From: Bacteroidota bacterium
GTDB lineage: Bacteria; Bacteroidota; Bacteroidia; Chitinophagales; Chitinophagaceae
Direction: 5' to 3'
DNA: 43,820 bases
Assembly: GCA_018268075.1 (NCBI GenBank)
Contig: JAFDXH010000176.1
Coordinates: 1-43,820 of the forward strand
Part shown: piece after piece, positions 37,700-43,820 of the stretch
How the letters are laid out: each line of letters begins with the position of its first letter
Position numbering within the stretch: the first letter of the stretch is position 1
The notes under the pieces: model-generated
Told to the model about the DNA's origin: nothing
Database searches by the model: none
Seen by the model: only the letters and a program-made list of their open reading frames with translations
Program-made: the position numbers and the translations under genes

Positions 37700-38167
37700 G
37701 CGATTTTAGATTTTTTAATTATTATTGACTATTTTTTTTGATTGATAATAAGAGAAAAGTTTTTTATAGGTAAAAAAATGTTGCCTATGTGAAACTGATA
37801 AAGGTTAATGTGCTTGCTAGAAAATATTTCGGAAAAGCGTATCTGCATTTTAAACTTTCTGTATTTTTTTGCCCATAATTTATTTTTTATTTATGTTGGA
37901 TAGGTGATGAATATAGTCTATTTTTTTTATAAAAAACTCTAACGAGTATTGGGTGCCATTTAAATTGTCGCCGGTTCTTGGGACACGAACCGGGGTGGAG
38001 CGCCGTGGGCGGTGTCCCCACCGCCCACTATCAGCCAGGCCCTGCGGCAATTTGAAATGCACCCAGTGTATTTTAAAATCAAATACACAAGGCAAGGTAA
38101 AATTGGCAAACAATAATGAGTATAAGTAGCCCATTTACTATACTTGCCATTCGCTCTTTGAACCGCG
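37700..38167 (-). other. NfeD-slipin spacer holding a GC-rich palindromic element
   Basis: There is no gene. The right part holds the nested inverted repeats described separately; the left part (37700-37940) is AT-rich with T runs and nothing recognisable. Frames that cross the GC-rich part are short and follow the repeat structure, so they are not called. Confidence 0.7.
37949..38088. repeat. nested palindromic GC-rich element
   Basis: The outer imperfect arms are 37949-37970 (TTGGGTGCCATTTAAATTGT...) and 38044-38066, about 20 bp with small bulges. Inside are two perfect hairpins: CCGGTTC-(9 nt)-GAACCGG at 37971-37993, and GTGGGCGGTG-TCCC-CACCGCCCAC at 38005-38028. Just outside, GTGTATTT/AAATACAC (38066-38088) forms a fourth stem. 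The GC content is far above the surroundings. The layout suggests a folded REP-like or mobile palindromic unit, or a structured RNA. Confidence 0.75.
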
Positions 38168-39487
38168 CTATTCTGCAACCGGCGATACAAACAGCGTAAA
38201 GCCTTTTACTTCTTTGATTATAACTTTAGCATTTGCTTCTATAGTACCAGATACAGATACAGCGCGCCAATTTTCTCCCAATACTACTACCTGCCCTTCG
38301 GGATTTAAACGCTGCACCACCAAGGCGCCTCTACCTACTAAATTATTTTGAAGGGATACAGGTTTTGCCTTTTGGGCTTTTAATCCCATTACTACAAGGA
38401 AAAGAAAAAAAAGCCCAGATATAGCTGTAACCGTAGAAACCAATAACCACGACAACGAAACAAAATTTTCCATTGGGCTATCTCTGAATAAAATCAATGA
38501 ACCTAATAGTACAGAAATAATACCACCCACCGCCAGCATACCATGGCTTACCACTTTTACCTCGAGCAAAAACAAGGCAATACCAAAAACGATTAATCCC
38601 ACTCCGGCATAATTTACAGGCATGGAGCTCATACTATAAAAAGCCAGAACAAGGCAGATAACACCGACTATCCCCGGAAAAATAGCGCCGGGGTTAAATA
38701 ATTCAAAGAGCAGTCCAAAGAATCCAAGCATCATAAGAATATATGCAATATTAGGATCGCTGATACGGCTAAGTATCTGCTGAAACCATCCCATTTGCAA
38801 TATTTCCACCTCAGCATTTTTTGTATGAATTATTTTTTCAGTACCATCTATCTCCACCTTTTTTCCATCTATTGAGTCAAGCAAATCAGGGATATTTTTG
38901 GCAATTACATTAATCACCTGCTGCTCAAGTGCTTCACTCGCCGATAATGCAGCACTGGTACGCACTGCATCTTCGGCCCACACTAAATTTCTATGGCGCT
39001 TCTCTGCTATGCTTCTGATAAAAGCCGCAGCATCATTGGTTCCTTTTTCATTCATGATCGCATCTGACTTGCCTTGCATATCTACAGGATGCGCCGCACC
39101 TATATTAGTACCGGGAGCCATAGCGGCAATATTTGCTGCCATAGTAATAAATACTCCTGCAGAACCTGCATGAGCACCCATAGGCGACACGTACACGATT
39201 ACAGGAACTTTCGACTTCATTATGTTGGATACAATATCTCTGGTAGATACGAGCAGCCCTCCGGGTGTATTTAAATTAATCAACAGCGCTGCTGCATTTT
39301 TCTTCTCAGCAGTTATTATTCCTTGATGGATATATTCTGCAGTAGCAGGGTTAATGCCCTCGCTAACTGTTATAGAAATAATCTTTTGTGCATGAACATA
39401 TCCCGCCAAAAAGGTAATGCTAATAATACACAGAAAAAGTGATCTCAATAACGCCCTTGCTCTTAATGTTGTATAAGATATACTCAC
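38168..39487 (-). CDS. NfeD family membrane serine protease (ClpP class)
   Basis: A 439-residue protein with an N-terminal signal/anchor (SLFLCIISITFLAGYVHAQ), a ClpP-class protease domain (about 35-230) with the oxyanion segment NTPGGLL (73-79), the nucleophile S109 in MGAHAGSAGVF, and K148 as candidate dyad lysine by spacing. Four or five membrane helices follow (about 245-370), then a C-terminal soluble NfeD/OB-fold domain (about 380-439, LVGRGALVVQRLNPEGQV). Members of this class cleave the C-terminus of their partner stomatin. The slipin gene follows on the same strand but is displaced by a palindromic element. A TAACTTTG box lies upstream. Confidence 0.92.
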   Translation of the reverse strand: MSISYTTLRARALLRSLFLCIISITFLAGYVHAQKIISITVSEGINPATAEYIHQGIITAEKKNAAALLINLNTPGGLLVSTRDIVSNIMKSKVPVIVYVSPMGAHAGSAGVFITMAANIAAMAPGTNIGAAHPVDMQGKSDAIMNEKGTNDAAAFIRSIAEKRHRNLVWAEDAVRTSAALSASEALEQQVINVIAKNIPDLLDSIDGKKVEIDGTEKIIHTKNAEVEILQMGWFQQILSRISDPNIAYILMMLGFFGLLFELFNPGAIFPGIVGVICLVLAFYSMSSMPVNYAGVGLIVFGIALFLLEVKVVSHGMLAVGGIISVLLGSLILFRDSPMENFVSLSWLLVSTVTAISGLFFLFLVVMGLKAQKAKPVSLQNNLVGRGALVVQRLNPEGQVVVLGENWRAVSVSGTIEANAKVIIKEVKGFTLFVSPVAE

Positions 39488-39523
39488 TGTTGAAAGATAC
39501 TGAAACTTAGCCTAAAAAAAAAG

Positions 39524-39531
39524 CAAAGTTA
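39524..39531 (-). promoter_or_regulatory. candidate -7 box for nfeD
   Basis: The minus strand reads TAACTTTG followed by C, matching TAnnTTTG, 36 bp before the nfeD ATG. Confidence 0.5.
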
Positions 39532-39741
39532 TTAGAGATAACATGATTCTATTAAAGAGAATACTCCCTTTTGATATTTCCCTATTTGCATTATTTATTA
39601 TTGTTTAGGCATTTTACAATTTTCAATACCTTGGCACAATATCTAAATACACCCTTATTCATAATTTATGTACCGTATAAATAAATGATAAAGCCCATGT
39701 ACGATTCCTTTCTATATTTATACTTTAAAACTCCAAGTGCT

Positions 39742-42093
39742 ATGAGAAAAATAGTTGTATCGTTTGCATTCCTCTTTCCGGTATTTTGTTTTGGCCAACA
39801 GCTTAAATCATTGACGGTAGAGAAAATCATGAGAGATCCAAAATGGATTGGCGCTTCGCCTTCTTCGCCCTTCTGGGATGCTGATGGGCAGCAACTTTAT
39901 TTTCAATGGAATCCTGACCAGGCAGCAGACGACTCCCTTTATTCCATAACTATTCAAAACCCAGTTCCTAAAAAAGTTCCATTTTTATTAAAAAATAAAA
40001 TTGTATCTGCCGATAGGATAAAATACAACAAAGCAAAAACAGCCTATGTATATGCACAGGATGGCGATATCTTTTACAAAAAAATAAAGGAAAATAAAAC
40101 CATTCAGGTAACGCAGACTGCCGCCTTTGAAACCAATCCGGTTTTCTCATTTAACGATGAAAAAATCGTTTACGAACTGAATCAAAATTTGTATGCATGG
40201 GATATAGCTACGGGGCAGTTATCACAACTATCCAATTTTACTTCTGGCGAAGATCAAAAAGAAAAATCTACCCTGCCGCCTCAGGAAGATTGGCTAAAAA
40301 AAGACCAAATTACTTATTTGCAAGTATTGAAAGAAAGAAAGGAAAAAAGAGAAGCAACACAGAAGTATAATGACTTGCTTGCAAAAGATGAACTAAAGAA
40401 AATATATATTGGTGATAAAAGAATGATCAATCCCAGCATCAATGCTGATGGTAGTTTTATTGCATACCGATTGTATAAATCTGGGCCAAGAAAAGGAACT
40501 ATCGTGCCTAATTACATTACTGAATCTGGATATACTACTGACATACAAGGGCGGCCTAAAGTAGGCGAAAGCCCTGCATCAATGGCATTTTACCTTTATA
40601 GCCTGCAGAGAGACAGCGCCTACAAAGTAGATATTGATTCGCTACCGGGCATCAGAGATGTTCCGGCATTTTTTCAAGATTACCCAAAAGAATTGGCTGC
40701 AGCTACAAAAGCAAATAAAATAAGGAATGTAGGATTTGTGCGCTACACATGGAGCCCTGATAATAAAAATATCGCAATAGATATAAGGTCGGATGATAAT
40801 AAAGACCGATGGCTTGCAAGATGGGACACTGCTACCAAGAAACTTACACTCATAGACCGGCAGCATGATGATGCCTGGATAGATGGCCCCGGCAGTTATA
40901 ACCAAGGTTGGCTTGATAATGATCATTTCTGGTTTCAATCGGAAGTAACCGGATATGCTCACTTGTATAGTGTGGATATATACTCAGGAAAAAGAAAAGT
41001 ATTTACCTCCGGAAACTATGAAGTTCAAAATGCAATTCTTTCTTCAGATAAAAAATATTTTTACATCACTACCAACAAGGATGACCCGGGGCAGCACCAA
41101 TATTATCGTTTATCCATTTCCGATAGTAAGCTGGAAAAAATAACCCAACTTACCGGAGCGAATGAAATAACCCTATCGCCCGATGAAAAAAATATAGCTA
41201 TTCTGTATTCTTACAGCAATAAGCCCTGGGAGCTTTATTTGCAATCCAATAAGCCTGGAACAGCAGCCCAACAAATAACTTTTAAAAGTGAGTCGGCCGA
41301 ATTTAAAACCTATCCATGGCGCGACCCTAAAATAATCACCTTTGCAGCACGCGATGGCGCTACGGTATATGGGCGTGTATATACACCAGAAAATGCAAAG
41401 CCCGGTATGCCGGCAGTAGTATTTGTACATGGTGCTGGCTATTTGCAAAATGCACACAAATGGTGGAGCAGCTATTTTAGAGAATATATGTTTCACAATT
41501 TGCTGGCCGACAAAGGATATTATGTAATAGATATAGACTACCGTGGCAGCGCCGGATATGGCCGCGACTGGCGCACAGGTATATACCGGCACATGGGCGG
41601 CAAAGACCTAACAGACAATGTAGATGCAGCCAACTATCTTGTAAAAACTTATGGCGTAGATGCCTCACGAATTGGAATATATGGTGGCTCGTATGGCGGC
41701 TTCATCACACTGATGGCCATGTTTACCACACCCGATGTATTTGCAGCAGGTGCAGGGCTACGCTCTGTTACCGACTGGGCCAACTACAATCACGGATATA
41801 CTTCCAATATTTTAAATGAGCCTTTTAATGATAGTATAGCTTATCACAAAAGCTCGCCCATATATTATGCTGAAGGGCTAAAGGGCCATCTATTAATGTG
41901 CCATGGCATGGTGGATGAAAATGTACACTTTCAAGATATTGTAAAACTAAGCCAACGCCTTATAGAGCTGCATAAAGATAATTGGGAACTAGCAGTATAT
42001 CCGATGGAAGACCACGGTTTTGTAGAGCCATCCAGTTGGACAGATGAGTATAAGAGAATTTTAAAATTGTTTGAAACAGTATTGAAAAAGTAG
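39742..42093 (+). CDS. S9 family prolyl oligopeptidase (DPP IV-like), secreted
   Basis: A 783-residue serine peptidase with a cleavable signal peptide (MRKIVVSFAFLFPVFCFGQ), an N-terminal beta-propeller of WD40/PD40-like repeats (about 40-510), and a C-terminal alpha/beta-hydrolase domain. The catalytic triad is visible as S650 in YGGSYGGF, D725 in GMVDENVH and H758 in MEDHGF. The PAVVFVHGAGYLQNAHKWW block and DYRGSAGYGRDWR complete the S9B/C pattern. It would release dipeptides, typically after Pro or Ala, in the periplasm. The ATG at 39742 was chosen because it starts the signal peptide; the ATG 57 bp upstream would place it internally. Single gene. Exact specificity (DPP IV versus acylaminoacyl-peptidase) is not resolved. 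Confidence 0.93.
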   Translation: MRKIVVSFAFLFPVFCFGQQLKSLTVEKIMRDPKWIGASPSSPFWDADGQQLYFQWNPDQAADDSLYSITIQNPVPKKVPFLLKNKIVSADRIKYNKAKTAYVYAQDGDIFYKKIKENKTIQVTQTAAFETNPVFSFNDEKIVYELNQNLYAWDIATGQLSQLSNFTSGEDQKEKSTLPPQEDWLKKDQITYLQVLKERKEKREATQKYNDLLAKDELKKIYIGDKRMINPSINADGSFIAYRLYKSGPRKGTIVPNYITESGYTTDIQGRPKVGESPASMAFYLYSLQRDSAYKVDIDSLPGIRDVPAFFQDYPKELAAATKANKIRNVGFVRYTWSPDNKNIAIDIRSDDNKDRWLARWDTATKKLTLIDRQHDDAWIDGPGSYNQGWLDNDHFWFQSEVTGYAHLYSVDIYSGKRKVFTSGNYEVQNAILSSDKKYFYITTNKDDPGQHQYYRLSISDSKLEKITQLTGANEITLSPDEKNIAILYSYSNKPWELYLQSNKPGTAAQQITFKSESAEFKTYPWRDPKIITFAARDGATVYGRVYTPENAKPGMPAVVFVHGAGYLQNAHKWWSSYFREYMFHNLLADKGYYVIDIDYRGSAGYGRDWRTGIYRHMGGKDLTDNVDAANYLVKTYGVDASRIGIYGGSYGGFITLMAMFTTPDVFAAGAGLRSVTDWANYNHGYTSNILNEPFNDSIAYHKSSPIYYAEGLKGHLLMCHGMVDENVHFQDIVKLSQRLIELHKDNWELAVYPMEDHGFVEPSSWTDEYKRILKLFETVLKK

Positions 42094-42207
42094 GTATAAT
42101 TTTTTTAATGAAATTTGTAATTACACATTCAGGTAAGGCTATCATATTTGGATAATACAGACTTCCATGTTAAAAAAACAGGGGCAATAAAATAACTAAA
42201 ACAAACT

Positions 42208-43491
42208 ATGCTGATAAATAACTTATATAAAATTTACCAGAAACATCCTTCTGTGCAAACAGACACTAGAAAGTTGCAATCCGGCAATCTGTTTTTTGCA
42301 TTAAAGGGGCCAAATTTTAATGGTAATCAATTTGCACAACAGGCCTTAGATGCAGGCGCAGCGTATGTAATAGCAGATGAGCCAATACCTTTTGCAGATG
42401 AAAGAATAATAAACGTACCCGATGCATTAGATACTCTACAGCAGTTAGCTGCTTACCACCGCGCACAGTTTACTATTCCTTTTATTGCTATTACCGGCAG
42501 CAATGGCAAGACTACTACCAAGGAACTATTGCACTGCGTACTCAGCAGCCAATACAAAACATATACTACCGAAGGCAATCTCAACAATCATATTGGCATA
42601 CCCCTTACCATTTTAAAGATAAAGGCAGACGCACAAATGGCCGTGATAGAAATGGGCGCAAACCATTTGAATGAAATAGCCGGATATTGTGAATATACAA
42701 AACCTACCTACGGCCTTATTACTAACATTGGTAAGGCGCACTTAGAAGGCTTTGGCAGTGCAGAAAATGTAAAAATCGGTAAGGGCGAGTTATTTGCTTA
42801 TTTGAAAAATAATAAGGGTACCGCTTTCGTAAACAGTGACGACAAAGCGGTAAATGAACTTGGTGCAGCAATGAATCAGTGCATATATTATGGAAGCAAT
42901 AGTGGCGGGTGCAAAGGAAAAATCATAGAAAACAATCCCTTTCTAAAAGTAAAAATAGAAATGGAAAACAATTTTGACATCGCTACTCAATTGGTGGGCG
43001 ATTACAATCTACCCAACATATTGGCAGCAGCCTGCGTAGGAAATTATTTTAAAATAAAGGATGAAAATATAAAGCGCTCCATTGAAGGCTATGCACCCTC
43101 CAACAGCAGGTCGCAATTGATTCATATCGGATCAAACGATATTATTTTAGATGCATACAATGCCAACCCGGGAAGCATGAAGGCTGCAATAGAAAATTTT
43201 GCACAAGGCTCTACAGAAAATAAAATATTGCTTCTGGGCGATATGAAAGAGCTTGGTAGCGAAAGCGAGCAAGAGCATGCTTATATTGTAAAATTGATAG
43301 ATCAATACCAGTGGCGACAAGTATTACTGGTAGGAAATAATTTTGGCCATATAGAAAGTAAGCACTTGCACTTTGAAAATGCTTCAGAAGCATTGGATTG
43401 GCTGCTAAAAAACCCTGTTGCTCAAGCACACTTGCTGATAAAAGGATCAAGAAGTATGCAAATGGAAAAAGTATTGCAAGCATTTGACTAA
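42208..43491 (+). CDS. murF: UDP-N-acetylmuramoyl-tripeptide--D-alanyl-D-alanine ligase
   Basis: Adds D-Ala-D-Ala to the UDP-MurNAc-tripeptide, the last cytoplasmic step of peptidoglycan precursor synthesis. The 427-residue Mur ligase has an N-terminal domain with the MurF-type block SVQTDTRKLQSGNLFFALKG (15-34), the ATP-binding loop ITGSNGKTTTKELL (95-108), NLNNHIGIPLTI, the magnesium-site region VIEMGANHLNEIA, and C-terminal LDAYNANPGSMKAAI with LLLGDMKELG. The DAYNANP and MKELG blocks identify MurF among the Mur ligases. It stands apart from other mur genes, in contrast to the dcw cluster of many bacteria, and is followed by an intrinsic terminator. Confidence 0.95.
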   Translation: MLINNLYKIYQKHPSVQTDTRKLQSGNLFFALKGPNFNGNQFAQQALDAGAAYVIADEPIPFADERIINVPDALDTLQQLAAYHRAQFTIPFIAITGSNGKTTTKELLHCVLSSQYKTYTTEGNLNNHIGIPLTILKIKADAQMAVIEMGANHLNEIAGYCEYTKPTYGLITNIGKAHLEGFGSAENVKIGKGELFAYLKNNKGTAFVNSDDKAVNELGAAMNQCIYYGSNSGGCKGKIIENNPFLKVKIEMENNFDIATQLVGDYNLPNILAAACVGNYFKIKDENIKRSIEGYAPSNSRSQLIHIGSNDIILDAYNANPGSMKAAIENFAQGSTENKILLLGDMKELGSESEQEHAYIVKLIDQYQWRQVLLVGNNFGHIESKHLHFENASEALDWLLKNPVAQAHLLIKGSRSMQMEKVLQAFD

Positions 43492-43503
43492 CTACCAATA
43501 ATT

Positions 43504-43523
43504 ACGAGGCTGCCTCGTTTTTT
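43504..43523 (+). terminator. intrinsic terminator after murF
   Basis: Perfect stem ACGAGG/CCTCGT with loop CTG, followed by TTTTT, starting 13 bp after the murF stop. Confidence 0.88.
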
Positions 43524-43733
43524 CTCATTAGGCAAAAACCGCAATTCGTCCTGTATTGAAAACCTAAAGCATCTGAAGCTTTGCATGCTCCAAGCCGTTT
43601 GAAATAAGGTAGTGGTGTGGATTTTAACTACGCACCCCTCTATGCCAATATACCTGCTGGTACAATAAAAAAAAGCGAAATTGCCACTATTAGCATGTAT
43701 AAAAAAAATTATCAAACAGCACATTATTTTTTG

Positions 43734-43741
43734 TAGGTTTG
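43734..43741 (+). promoter_or_regulatory. candidate -7 box for tRNA-Ser
   Basis: TAGGTTTG matches TAnnTTTG and ends 17 bp before the tRNA 5' end. The 200 bp to its left, up to the murF terminator, show nothing else recognisable. Confidence 0.5.
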
Positions 43742-43758
43742 CGCTCCGTTTTAATAAA

Positions 43759-43820
43759 GGAGAGTTGTCCGAGTGGTTGAAGGAGCACGCCTGGAAAGTG
43801 TGTATATGGGAAACTGTATC
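43759..43820 (+). tRNA. tRNA-Ser (anticodon GGA), 3' end cut by window edge
   Basis: The sequence begins GGAGAGTTGTCCGAGTGGTT, a typical bacterial tRNA-Ser acceptor and D arm. The anticodon stem CACGC/GTGTG holds loop CTGGAAA with anticodon GGA at 43793-43795, reading UCC and UCU codons. The following TATATGGGAAACTGTATC is the start of the long variable arm expected of tRNA-Ser. The T arm and the 3' acceptor strand lie beyond the window. Confidence 0.93.

Noticed and set aside
37880-38134. Minus-strand frames of 76-84 codons across the nfeD-slipin spacer
   Set aside because: They coincide with the nested palindromes; the encoded residues are dictated by the repeat and have no protein-like features.
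43488-43724. Minus-strand frame between murF and tRNA-Ser
   Set aside because: It overlaps the murF terminator and shows no domain, hydrophobic pattern or start signal.

Overview
The window is AT-rich chromosomal DNA from a member of the phylum Bacteroidota, most likely a Chitinophagaceae-type organism (family placement is inference). Support comes from a 2153-residue secreted protein ending in a type IX secretion sorting domain, a DUF4907 protein, a Bacteroidota-style YebC N-terminus (MGRIFEVRK), repeated -7 boxes of the Bacteroidota form TAnnTTTG upstream of many genes, and the general absence of Shine-Dalgarno sequences. No prophage, insertion sequence, CRISPR array or rRNA gene was seen. 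Most of the window is core-genome housekeeping.

Layout. 1-2356: truncated yebC (-), aspartate kinase (+) and an Mpo1/DUF962 membrane protein (-). 2591-9031: secA (+) with a clear terminator, a Bcr/CflA drug exporter (+), lipoate-protein ligase (-) and a YcxB-like membrane protein (+). 9238-15317: aspS (+) facing a tight minus-strand run gltX, B12-binding protein, enoyl-CoA hydratase, fumC. 15617-18188: polysaccharide deacetylase (+), an unknown lipoprotein (-) and TatD nuclease (+). 18189-18662: gene-poor DNA. 18663-21748: a methionine/sulfur cluster (metY, osmC, metX), led by a long, hairpin-rich 5' leader. 21851-28703 (-): a DUF4907 protein followed by the giant kelch/IPT/PKD-like secreted protein. 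28704-30894: a repeat-rich accessory patch holding one PAS-LuxR regulator. 30895-33449: a tightly packed four-gene unit (unknown soluble protein, unknown multi-span membrane protein, HisKA_3 histidine kinase, NarL-type response regulator). 33599-35344: an APC permease. 35360-39487 (-): NfeD protease, a GC-rich palindromic element, slipin, and a GNAT-nitrilase fusion. 39742-43491: an S9 peptidase and murF. 43759 to the end: the 5' part of tRNA-Ser(GGA).

How the genes work together. MetX acetylates homoserine and MetY sulfhydrylates the product, giving homocysteine; aspartate kinase at the left end is the first committed step of the same amino-acid family but lies far away. NfeD and slipin form the conserved membrane protease/stomatin pair. 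The kinase and regulator form a two-component system whose membrane sensing part may be the separate protein encoded just upstream.

The most interesting non-textbook material is: (1) the 28.8-30.9 kb patch, where three different intergenic repeats recur, one of them a roughly 109-bp leader that keeps two stem-loops and an inverted repeat and ends at an ATG in both copies, one copy leading into the two-component unit; (2) the metY leader with three hairpins and mutually exclusive TGCCG/CGGCA pairings; (3) a roughly 140-bp nested palindromic element inserted between nfeD and slipin. All functional statements rest on motif reading by eye; no database search was run.
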